From CAG-791 sp002449595 (GTDB lineage: Bacteria; Bacillota; Clostridia; Lachnospirales; Lachnospiraceae), in assembly GCA_946539855.1 (NCBI GenBank), contig CAMNHV010000041.1, positions 1 through 13,980 on the forward strand: a stretch of DNA of 13,980 nucleotides, read 5' to 3'. Shown piece after piece: positions 1 through 6,571 of this stretch. A model generated the notes under the pieces. The model worked only from the letters and a program-made list of their open reading frames with translations, was not told the origin of the DNA and did no database searches. The stretch's first letter is position 1. Each line of letters begins with the position of its first letter. The translations under genes were made by a program, and so were the position numbers.

Positions 1-732
1 AGCCACTCGGGACATGCTCTGCTTCATATGGTGTTTCTTAAGCCTTGCAGAGAACGGCTTGCTAGTGTACTGAAATCCTCTGTCACTGTGGAGCAATGGA
101 TGGGCGTCCCGCTCAAGGGCTACAGCCTCATCAAAAGTGTTCATGACAAGAGGATTATCGTTGTGATCACCGATTTTAAAAGCAACGATCCTCCGGTCAT
201 AAAGATCCAGGATGGCGCTTAAGTATACCTTGTGAACTTCAATGCCGATGTAATACTTGAACTCTGTTACATCTGTCAGCCACTTCTCGTTCGGAGCATC
301 CGCGTGGAAATCCCGGTTCAGGTAGTTTTTGGCGATGTGTGCCGGATCATTACTGCTCCTGGTACAGCTCTTCGGCTTCCACTTGATCGTAGACTGGATG
401 CGTTCTTTCCGGCAGATCCTTAAGACCCGTTTGTCATTAACAGCGATGCCATGCTTCTTGTCCAGTTCATCCCGGATCCTTCGATATCCCATATCTGGAT
501 GAGCCTCATGGATATCTTTGATCTTCTCTGAGATCTCTTTGTTGTACTTCTCGCTATAACTGACAGGGTTCTTCAGCCAACGGTAATAAGCTCCGCGTGA
601 GAGATGCAGGTATTCACAAAGCCTTTGGACAGGATAGTTCTTTTCCTCAGACAGCTCCTTGATCGCCTGATATTTATAAAGGTTCCGAGTCAGAGATAGC
701 GATCTTTCATCTCTAACTCTCTGACTTTTTTT
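1..732 (-). CDS. IS3-family transposase OrfB (DDE integrase domain), partial, made by -1 frameshift
   Basis: I translated this frame by eye, from the A7 run at 732-726 to the window edge, with no stop. It gives an HTH_21-like segment (LCEYLHLSRGAYYRWLKNP), then GYRRIRDEL, then the rve core with WLTDVTEFKY (first catalytic Asp, codon 273-271) and LLHSDRGFQYTS (second Asp, codon 84-82). The third catalytic residue, a Glu expected about 35 residues later, is off the left edge, as is the stop; about 40 residues are missing relative to the usual 280 or so. The frame is closed upstream by TGA at 741-739. No ATG, GTG or TTG follows until an ATG deep inside the domain, so the protein is most likely made only as an OrfAB fusion by -1 frameshifting. 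It would cut and join the IS ends. Confidence 0.88.
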
Positions 733-1382
733 AACAAGTCATTCTCCATCTGAAGGTCACGGTTCCTTTGCTCCAGTTCCGCGATCTTATCCCGGAGTTC
801 TTCCTCTGGAGTCCTGGCCGGCTGCGTACCGGCACGCCGACCACGCCGATCTTCCAGTCCGGCTGAGCCCATCTTCTCATAGCGTAATACCCAGTTGCGG
901 ACCTGCTGATAGGAACAATTGTATTTCAGCGCCATTGCTCCATAATTCTTATCATTTGCAAGGCAATCCTGTACGATCTCAAGACGTTCTTCCGGTGTTG
1001 TCTGTCTGGCTTTCCTCATGTAGCTGCCTCCTCCGCTTCCGCGAGATTTGATCTCTCCATGAGTAGTATATACATTTATCCAATCGCGTAACTGTCTGGA
1101 ACTACGTAAATGATATTTTTGGACAATGTCTACCTGACTTGACTTTCCATCAAGATATTCATGAACGGCTTGAAGCTTCAGTTCCTGAGAATAAACTTTG
1201 TTGTTTCGCTGAGCCATAAGGGCAGTGGGCCCATCTGCAAGATAAAGGTTACGCCAACGCCGAATGCTGGCTTTATCAACGTCTGTTAGCCGGGCAGCCT
1301 CCGAAACACTGATCTCATCTGCCAGTAAGCGTTCAACTATCTTTACTTTTTCTGTCGGGTCAATCTTGCTTTTTCTGGACAT
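690..1382 (-). CDS. IS3-family transposase OrfA with three helix-turn-helix segments
   Basis: This 230-residue protein is the DNA-binding part of the transposase. Three similar helix-turn-helix segments can be seen. The first is at about residues 8-55 (ISVSEAARLTDVDKASIRRW), the second at about 65-110 (SQVDIVQKYHLRSSRQLRDW) and the third at about 130-175 (YGAMALKYNCSYQQVRNW). A leucine-zipper-like coiled coil follows at about 193-225, which in this family mediates OrfA/OrfAB multimerisation. OrfA of IS3-group elements is often near 100 residues and near 170 in IS150 itself, so this is a long version. The start is ATG at 1382 with a GGGGG Shine-Dalgarno 7 nt upstream. The last codons (LLKKVRELEMKDRYL) contain the frameshift site that leads into OrfB. 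Confidence 0.9.
   Translation of the reverse strand: MSRKSKIDPTEKVKIVERLLADEISVSEAARLTDVDKASIRRWRNLYLADGPTALMAQRNNKVYSQELKLQAVHEYLDGKSSQVDIVQKYHLRSSRQLRDWINVYTTHGEIKSRGSGGGSYMRKARQTTPEERLEIVQDCLANDKNYGAMALKYNCSYQQVRNWVLRYEKMGSAGLEDRRGRRAGTQPARTPEEELRDKIAELEQRNRDLQMENDLLKKVRELEMKDRYL
726..732 (-). other. Programmed -1 frameshift site (A7 slippery run)
   Basis: On the minus strand the run of seven A reads TTA-AAA-AAA-GTC in the orfA frame, so the heptamer A-AAA-AAA is in the right phase for tandem slippage. After a -1 slip, reading continues AGT-CAG-AGA and stays open through OrfB to the window edge. orfA itself stops at 692-690, about 34 nt after the run. OrfB has no start codon of its own in this region, which supports frameshifting as the expression mechanism. 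I did not identify a definite downstream stimulatory stem-loop. Confidence 0.75.
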
Positions 1383-1387
1383 AGAAA

Positions 1388-1431
1388 TACCCCCAAGTAG
1401 GTTTTATATTTCAATGTCCTACTTGGGGGTA
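1388..1431 (-). repeat. 14-bp perfect inverted repeat at IS end, masking the orfA ribosome binding site
   Basis: The arms are 1388-1401 and 1418-1431 (TACCCCCAAGTAGG and its exact complement), separated by 16 AT-rich bases. The outer arm is part of the IS terminal sequence. The inner arm contains GGGGG (1394-1390), the only Shine-Dalgarno-like sequence before the orfA ATG at 1382. An RNA entering from outside the element would fold and hide the ribosome binding site. A transcript starting inside the loop would not. Such anti-readthrough folding is known from other insertion sequences such as IS10 and IS50; its role here is inferred. Confidence 0.7.
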
Positions 1432-1452
1432 GCATATCACAATCGGCTGGCA

Positions 1453-1494
1453 GCTGTTTTTATGAATGTAAGGCAGTTTTCTTATAAATGTAAG
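1453..1494. repeat. Two adjacent imperfect direct repeats (20 and 22 nt)
   Basis: Copy one (1453-1472) and copy two (1473-1494) share GC-T/A-G, TTTT, and then AT-G/A-AATGTAAG; copy two has two extra bases in the middle. They sit 14 bp outside the inferred IS end and downstream of the orphan gene's stop. They could be transposase-binding repeats from the end of another element, protein-binding sites, or chance in AT-rich DNA. No function can be assigned. The rest of the 1440-1528 gap shows no gene and no clear terminator. Confidence 0.45.
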
Positions 1495-1528
1495 CTTTTC
1501 TTCAGGCTCCGGTGTTCTGTATGTCTCA

Positions 1529-2626
1529 TTAATTATGACCCGGCACGTACGTCGTCTGATTTGTTTTATCGAGATCCTTATCCTTATTATTGATGCTATT
1601 CCTCAGTTTAGTGTAATCCGGCTTGTCGATTCCATTCATATCCGGACCTTCAACTTTGACATCGCCGATTCCGATCTCCTTTACATTCTGCTTCGTAAAG
1701 GCGTTATCACCACTTATTTCGCGCTGCCTCTCATAGTAAGCCTCAAACTTACTCTTGTTTTCCTCGTATTTTTGTTCAGCGGTACAAGACCATGAGCCTT
1801 TCCAATTTTCCAGCTCCTCAGTTTCCTTGTTAAATCGCTTCACACCTTCCTGGTACTTCTCTTCAGCGACGTTGTAGTCACTGATGGCTTTCTTTGCATT
1901 TTTTCCCCACGATGTAAAGGGCAAAACTTTGGCAAACACTGTGTGATACCACTTTGGCCTGGGTACCTTATTCTCTTCCGGCTGATGCGGCTCGGCGGGC
2001 CTGTTCTTGCCATCCGGGTCAAAAGACACCGGATCCTTATCCGGAGCCTTAAAATAGACCTCGCTTTGCTTCGGATCAAAGCTGGTTTGAACGTCCTCAC
2101 AGAATTCACTGTTAAATCCGCTCTGAAGGGGCTGGTTCATCCCCTTGCACTGGACAGCACGGCACAAGGTAAAAGCCAGCAGATGCATATTATCATCATT
2201 GAACTCACCACTGTACTTAAACAGCGGTCTGGCTACATCATCTTTCTCGCCGTTAAATCCCTTACCTATGGTCGTGGTATTCCGATATGCAAACTCAAGA
2301 TTCTCCGAAGTAAGATCCACACCATATAGATTCTTGAAATCGGATTCCACCTGGCCTTTCAGCTCATCACTTTCCAAGGCCACGCCGAACATAGTCATAA
2401 CCTCATCATCTCTGGGCTGCATGGGATTTTCAAATGGATATTGCCCTTTCAGCGTGCCATTAACCGAATCTAATGCCTTTGATTTATTGCCTTCAAAAAA
2501 GATGATCGCCGAACGGAACAGATCGTCTGTACTATAATCTTCTGCTAATGTTTCTTTCGGATTTATAAAATTAAGATCCGCCTTCTGCCCCAGCTCGTTT
2601 GTCACATAAGGTCCCACATGATTCAT
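1529..2626 (-). CDS. Unrecognised 365-residue protein with C-terminal coiled coil
   Basis: I do not recognise this family. A strong AAGGAGGA (2640-2633) lies 7 nt before the ATG at 2626, while the upstream ATG at 2632 abuts it, so 2626 is chosen (MNHVGPYV). There is no signal peptide or membrane span, so the product is probably cytoplasmic unless exported by a specialised route. Residues 1-195 look globular, mixed and acidic. Residues 196-225 are a Pro- and charge-rich linker. Residues 226-248 are basic and aromatic (WYHTVFAKVLPFTSWGK). About 249-305 form a charged, Tyr/Glu/Lys-rich probable coiled coil. The last 40 residues are Asp/Lys/Asn-rich. Base composition and codon use are clearly more AT-rich than in the genes above 2800, and an IS lies 90 bp downstream, which suggests accessory DNA. 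The gene appears complete and monocistronic. Confidence 0.75.
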   Translation of the reverse strand: MNHVGPYVTNELGQKADLNFINPKETLAEDYSTDDLFRSAIIFFEGNKSKALDSVNGTLKGQYPFENPMQPRDDEVMTMFGVALESDELKGQVESDFKNLYGVDLTSENLEFAYRNTTTIGKGFNGEKDDVARPLFKYSGEFNDDNMHLLAFTLCRAVQCKGMNQPLQSGFNSEFCEDVQTSFDPKQSEVYFKAPDKDPVSFDPDGKNRPAEPHQPEENKVPRPKWYHTVFAKVLPFTSWGKNAKKAISDYNVAEEKYQEGVKRFNKETEELENWKGSWSCTAEQKYEENKSKFEAYYERQREISGDNAFTKQNVKEIGIGDVKVEGPDMNGIDKPDYTKLRNSINNKDKDLDKTNQTTYVPGHN

Positions 2627-2716
2627 GACCATTCCTCCTTCTCACTGAAGTCCGCCTGTTTTGATTCCGTGCGGCTCTGCGTCTCTTGTGCTCTAAATAA
2701 TTATATGCATCAAAAC

Positions 2717-2749
2717 GCAGAATCCCACGTTTTATTCTCGTGATTCTGC
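2717..2749 (-). terminator. Probable intrinsic terminator after the MFS gene
   Basis: The arms GCAGAATC-CC-ACG (2717-2729) and CGTGATTCTGC (2739-2749) form an 11-bp stem with a 2-nt bulge and a 9-nt loop. On the minus strand the stem is followed by CGTTTTG, a short U-tract. It lies about 60 bp past the stop of the MFS gene and 90 bp before the orphan gene, so it probably separates the two transcripts. The short U-run makes it a moderate call. Confidence 0.55.
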
Positions 2750-2811
2750 ATCCTTCTTTCAGGTGATTCTAAAGAAGCACTAACTATAGAGTACGTCAAT
2801 CAGCCGATTTT

Positions 2812-4023
2812 TCAATCTTCCCGGACTTCCCGCGCATGCATCCGGTTCATCACGAAGACGATGAGCGTGAGCAAGGTGAGAAAGCCGGCCATGCAGTAGT
2901 AGCTCATCTGGATGCCGAAATGCTCCGCGAGGAAGCCGCCGAGCAGGTTGCCGGTGATCGCGCCGAGGCCCGCCTGCACGAAGGTGAGGACGCCCTGGCC
3001 CTCGGAGATTCGGTCCTCGTCGACATTGCGGCTGATGAAGAGCACGCAGGTCATGTAGCAGACCATGTAGCTCGGTCCCTGCAGCATCTGTCCGATCATG
3101 ATGAGCGGAATGAGGCCTGAGGAAGTGAGCAGCAGTCTCGTGATCGACGCGAATACCGAGAGAAACAGGAGCTGCGTCGCAGAGAACTTTTTCATCAGTT
3201 TGTCCGAGAAGAGCAGGATCGGCACTTCCGACAGCGCGGAGATACAGTTGAGCACGCCGAGGATCGACGCGTCATGGCCCTTCTGCAGCAGGTAGACGCC
3301 CATGAAGCTGCCGTTGAACATGAGGCCGAGCTGCATGCCGAACGCGAGGATCAGCACGCCGACGATCTCTTTGCTGTGAAACAGCGGCCCCGCCTTCGTC
3401 ATCTTCTGGTGCTTGCGCCAGAGCTTTTCGCCGGTACCCGGCTCTTTCTCCGGGACGTGGTCCGTGCTCTTGAAATGCAGATAGATGTACACTGTGAAGA
3501 GACAGCACAGCGCGTTCATGTAAAACAGCAGATTATAGTTTCCTTTGATGAGGAAGCCCACCGGAAAGACGACCGCGGCGTAGCTCAGCGTCCCGCACAG
3601 ACGGATCAGGGAGAACCGCACGCCCTGTTCCTGCGCGGTATGGACGACCAGCGCGTCCGTGAGCGGCAGCATCGCGCAGAAGAAGAATCCGTAGGCGACG
3701 AGGGACAGGAAGATCGTCGTGAACGTGAAACTGCGGGTAAAGAGCAGCAGCGCGGCCGCACAGCCGATACACAGGATCTGGATCACGATCCTTCGCTTGC
3801 CGCTGCGGTCGCTGATCCTCGCCCAGATGGGCTGGATGAGAAGCGAGGCGACCGGCGCGACCGCGGCCAGGATGCCGATCTGTCCCGCGGACATCCCGCG
3901 GGAGGAGAAAAAGGCGCTCAGAAACGGCGAATAGAGTGCAATACAGATGTAATACATCCCGTTCGCCATAAACAGATATCTCGTCTTTACCGGCTGTCCG
4001 CCGCCTGTAACTGCTGTATTCAC
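2812..4023 (-). CDS. Major facilitator superfamily transporter (LacY / nucleoside-symporter-like)
   Basis: This is an inner-membrane secondary transporter of 403 residues, the usual size for a 12-helix MFS protein. Hydrophobic segments run along both halves, split by a charged central loop at about residues 188-220. The loop between helices 2 and 3 carries the MFS signature ARISDRSGKRR (about 68-78), and an early MYYICIALYSPFL helix resembles the MFS_1-like/LacY group (sugar or nucleoside proton symporters). The start is GTG at 4023, chosen because GGGAG lies 8 nt upstream; the next Met is at residue 19, inside the first helix. The gene is separate from feoAB (terminator between) and has its own candidate promoter. 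Sugar or oligosaccharide uptake would fit the nearby GH13 enzyme, but the substrate cannot be read from the sequence. Confidence 0.85.
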   Translation of the reverse strand: MNTAVTGGGQPVKTRYLFMANGMYYICIALYSPFLSAFFSSRGMSAGQIGILAAVAPVASLLIQPIWARISDRSGKRRIVIQILCIGCAAALLLFTRSFTFTTIFLSLVAYGFFFCAMLPLTDALVVHTAQEQGVRFSLIRLCGTLSYAAVVFPVGFLIKGNYNLLFYMNALCCLFTVYIYLHFKSTDHVPEKEPGTGEKLWRKHQKMTKAGPLFHSKEIVGVLILAFGMQLGLMFNGSFMGVYLLQKGHDASILGVLNCISALSEVPILLFSDKLMKKFSATQLLFLSVFASITRLLLTSSGLIPLIMIGQMLQGPSYMVCYMTCVLFISRNVDEDRISEGQGVLTFVQAGLGAITGNLLGGFLAEHFGIQMSYYCMAGFLTLLTLIVFVMNRMHAREVRED

Positions 4024-4042
4024 GCTCTATTCTCCCTCTGGA

Positions 4043-4062
4043 GGGCCCCTCCGGGCCCCGGT
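4043..4062. repeat. GC-rich short repeats in the MFS leader
   Basis: Two copies of GGGCCCC separated by TCC lie just upstream of the MFS ribosome binding site, and GGAGGG-C-CCCTCC nearby is a tight dyad. In the mRNA this would form a GC-rich stem in the 5' untranslated region. It may act in translation control or as an operator, or it may have no role. No partner protein can be named. Confidence 0.3.
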
Positions 4063-4077
4063 TTGTACACTGCGTTG

Positions 4078-4113
4078 AAAAACTCCCGATACACTATTGT
4101 ACACGGGAGTTTT
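4078..4113 (-). terminator. Intrinsic terminator of feoAB (bidirectional in form)
   Basis: A perfect 10-bp stem, AAAACTCCCG with CGGGAGTTTT, has a 15-nt loop. On the minus strand it runs straight into TTTTTC. On the plus strand it is followed by TTTTCTTTTT, so it would work in both directions. It lies 75 bp past the feoAB stop and is the best terminator in the window. Confidence 0.85.
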
Positions 4114-4123
4114 CTTTTTACAA
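4096..4123 (-). promoter_or_regulatory. Candidate sigma-70-type promoter for the MFS gene
   Basis: On the minus strand TTGTAA (4123-4118) and TACAAT (4101-4096) are separated by 16 nt, close to the -35/-10 consensus. Transcription would start near 4090-4088, inside the feoAB terminator, leaving a leader of about 65 nt before the GTG start. The call rests on motif match and position only. Confidence 0.45.
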
Positions 4124-4188
4124 CCATAATTCACGATTTTGCCGGCGAAACTGCGGATCCGGCAGAAGTGCCGATTCCTGTCGCAGGT

Positions 4189-6537
4189 TCACAGGCCCGC
4201 CGCCATGCAGATGAGCCGCGTCAGGACCGCGAGGACCCACGCGATCGCGCACTGCCAGAGCACGACGCCGGTCGCCCACCTGCTGCCGAGTTCCCTGCGG
4301 ATCGACGCGACCGCCGCGACGCAGGGCGTATAGAGCAGGCTGAACACGAGCAGGGACGCCGCGGTCACCGTCGTGATCGCCGTTCCCACAACGCCGCCGA
4401 ACAGGATCTCGAGCGTGGACACCACGCTCTCCTTCGCCATGAAGCCGGAGATCAGGGCGACGCAGATCCGCCAGTCGCCGAGGCCGGCCGGCCGCATGAT
4501 TGGCGCAATGAATCCCGCGGCCATGGCGAGAATGCTTTCCTTGGAGTCCGTGACCATGTTGAAGTGAAGGTCAAAGCTCTGGAGGAACCAGACGACGATC
4601 GTCGCGAGGAAGATGACGGAAAACGCGCGCTGCAGGAAGTCCTTCGCCTTCTCCCAAAGGAGGCGCAGCACGTTGATGGCGCCGGGCAGCCGGTAATTCG
4701 GCAGTTCCATGACGAACGGCACCGCCTCGCCCCGGAACAGCGTGCCGCGGAAGAGCAGCGCGGCCAGGATCCCGGTGACGATGCCCAGGATGTACAGGCC
4801 GGACATGATCAGTCCGCCCCTGCCCGGGAAAAATGCGTTCACAAAGAACGCGTAGATCGGCAGCTTCGCGCTGCAGCTCATGAACGGCGTGAGCAGGATC
4901 GTCATGCGGCGGTCCCTCTCAGAAGGAAGCGTCCGCGTCGACATGACCGCGGGCACCGTGCAGCCAAAGCCGATCAGCATCGGCACGATGCTCCGCCCGG
5001 ACAGGCCGATCCTGCGCAGGAGCTTGTCCATGAAGAAGGCGACGCGCGCGATATAGCCGCTGTCCTCAAGCATGGAGAGGAAGAAGAACATCGTCACGAT
5101 GATCGGCAGGAAGCTCAGCACGCTGCCGACGCCCGCGAAGATGCCGTCCGTCACCAGCGAGTGGACCGCCGGATTGACGCCGGCAGCGGTCATCGCCCGG
5201 TCGGCCGCGGCTGCGAGCGCGTCGATTCCCTGCTCCAGGAGTCCCTGGAAGAACGCGCCGATCACGTTGAACGTCAGGTGGAACACGATCACCATGATTC
5301 CGATGAAGCAAGGGATCGCCGTGTATTTTCCGGTCAGGATGCGGTCGATCCGCTCGCTGCGGATCCGCTCCCTCGACTCCTCCGGCTTCACGACGGTCGC
5401 GGAACAGACCTTTTCAATGAAGTCGAACCGCATGTCCGCCATCGCGGCGCTTCGGTCCAGCCCGCGCTCCTTCTCCATCTGGAGCACGATGTGCTCCAGC
5501 ATTTCCTTTTCATTCTCATCGAGGGACAGCCGGGCCAGGATCTCCTCGTCCCCCTCGATCAGCTTGCACGCCGCAAAGCGCACGGGCAGGTCCGCCCGCT
5601 TCGCGTGGTCCTCGATCAGGTGGACCACCGCGTGGATGCACCGGTGGACCGCGCCGCCGTGGTCGTTCTCGTCACAGAAGTCCTGCCGCAGCGGCTTCTC
5701 CCTGTACTTCGCGATGTGGACCGCGTGCTTCACGAGCTCGTCCACGCCCTCGTTCTTCGCAGCAGAGATCGGTACGACCGGGACACCGAGCAGCTGCTCC
5801 ATCCCGTTGATGTCGACCGTGCCCCCGTTGCCGCGCAGCTCGTCCATCATGTTGAGCGCGACGACCATCGGCGTGCCCATCTCCAGGAGCTGCATCGTGA
5901 GATACAGGTTCCGCTCGATGTTGGTCGCATCGACGATGTTGATGATCGCGCAGGGCTTGTCGTCCAGGACGAACCGCCGGGAGACCAGCTCCTCGCTGCT
6001 GTACGGCGACATGGAATAGATGCCGGGAAGGTCCGTCACCCTCGTGTTCGGGAAGCCGCGGATGACGCCGTCCTTCCGGTCGACCGTGACGCCGGGGAAG
6101 TTCCCGACGTGCTGGTTCGCGCCGGTCAGCTGGTTGAACAGCGTCGTCTTGCCGCTGTTCTGGTTTCCGACCAGCGCATAAGTGAGGGTCGTGCCCTCCG
6201 GGACGGGATCCCCGTCCCCTTTCATATGGAATTTGCCTTCCTCGCCGAGTCCCGGGTGCGCCGTCCTGCTCAGCTTCTCGGCTGCCCAGTTCTCGTGGTT
6301 GTGTTCCTCGTCGCGGATCGGGCGGATCGCGATCTTCTCCGCCTCCGAGAGCCGCAGCGTCAGCTCATACCCGTGGATCTCGATCTCCATCGGGTCTCCC
6401 ATCGGCGCCAGCTTCACGACCGTGAGCTCCGCCCCGGGAATCATGCCCATATCCAGAAAATGCTGCCGCAGCGCGCCCTCGCCGCCGACAGTCTCAATGA
6501 CGGCGCTCGCACCGACCGCCAGTTCCCTCAGTGTCAT
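4189..6537 (-). CDS. feoB: Ferrous iron transporter FeoB with fused N-terminal FeoA domain
   Basis: This protein takes up Fe(II) across the cytoplasmic membrane. With the start at ATG 6537 (MTLREL) it has 782 residues. Residues 1-75 are a FeoA SH3-like domain, and about 76-115 are a charged linker. The FeoB G-domain follows: G1 GNQNSGKT (124-131), G2 Thr151 in GNFPGVT, G3 DLPG (169-172), G4 NMMD (229-232), G5 SAAKNEG (258-264). The membrane domain carries two Gate motifs, GFGCTVPAVMSTRTL and LLYTPCVAAVASIRREL, each with the conserved Cys. No C-terminal FeoC is seen. The frame can be extended to 6615, but that would overlap the glucosidase gene and add a non-homologous tail. AGGGGA lies about 13 nt before 6537, a slightly long spacing. 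It starts 34 nt after the glucosidase stop, so co-transcription is likely. A metal-dependent repressor heads the same gene series. Confidence 0.95.
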   Translation of the reverse strand: MTLRELAVGASAVIETVGGEGALRQHFLDMGMIPGAELTVVKLAPMGDPMEIEIHGYELTLRLSEAEKIAIRPIRDEEHNHENWAAEKLSRTAHPGLGEEGKFHMKGDGDPVPEGTTLTYALVGNQNSGKTTLFNQLTGANQHVGNFPGVTVDRKDGVIRGFPNTRVTDLPGIYSMSPYSSEELVSRRFVLDDKPCAIINIVDATNIERNLYLTMQLLEMGTPMVVALNMMDELRGNGGTVDINGMEQLLGVPVVPISAAKNEGVDELVKHAVHIAKYREKPLRQDFCDENDHGGAVHRCIHAVVHLIEDHAKRADLPVRFAACKLIEGDEEILARLSLDENEKEMLEHIVLQMEKERGLDRSAAMADMRFDFIEKVCSATVVKPEESRERIRSERIDRILTGKYTAIPCFIGIMVIVFHLTFNVIGAFFQGLLEQGIDALAAAADRAMTAAGVNPAVHSLVTDGIFAGVGSVLSFLPIIVTMFFFLSMLEDSGYIARVAFFMDKLLRRIGLSGRSIVPMLIGFGCTVPAVMSTRTLPSERDRRMTILLTPFMSCSAKLPIYAFFVNAFFPGRGGLIMSGLYILGIVTGILAALLFRGTLFRGEAVPFVMELPNYRLPGAINVLRLLWEKAKDFLQRAFSVIFLATIVVWFLQSFDLHFNMVTDSKESILAMAAGFIAPIMRPAGLGDWRICVALISGFMAKESVVSTLEILFGGVVGTAITTVTAASLLVFSLLYTPCVAAVASIRRELGSRWATGVVLWQCAIAWVLAVLTRLICMAAGL

Positions 6538-6571
6538 ATTACAGATATTTCCCCTTTTATTACTCTTTGAC

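Larger units (their letters stand above)
1..1439 (-). mobile_element. IS3-family (IS150-like) insertion sequence, partial
   Basis: The element has the usual IS3 layout: an upstream OrfA with helix-turn-helix segments, a slippery A-run, and a downstream OrfB with an integrase (rve/DDE) core in the -1 frame. Its orfA-proximal end is placed near 1439, because the minus strand there starts with TGATATGCTACCCCC; IS3-family ends usually begin TG and are C/G-rich just inside. The other end lies beyond base 1, so neither the target-site duplication nor the inverted-repeat partner can be checked. OrfA and OrfB show no internal stop, so the visible part looks intact and possibly active. The exact end (1439, or one or two bases further) is inferred. 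Confidence 0.88.

Noticed and set aside
28..423. Two small plus-strand frames in the first 420 bases
   Set aside because: The minus strand here encodes the DDE core of IS3 OrfB with both expected Asp motifs, so these frames are shadows.
2627..2632. Upstream ATG at 2632 as the start of the orphan protein
   Set aside because: The Shine-Dalgarno sequence directly abuts it, which leaves no spacing. The ATG at 2626 has 7 nt.
3274..6570. 1098-codon open frame on the plus strand across the MFS and feoAB genes
   Set aside because: It lies fully opposite two genes with clear family motifs. The translation is a low-complexity Arg/Asp/His/Glu mix, as expected from the reverse of GC-rich codons, and has no recognisable domain.
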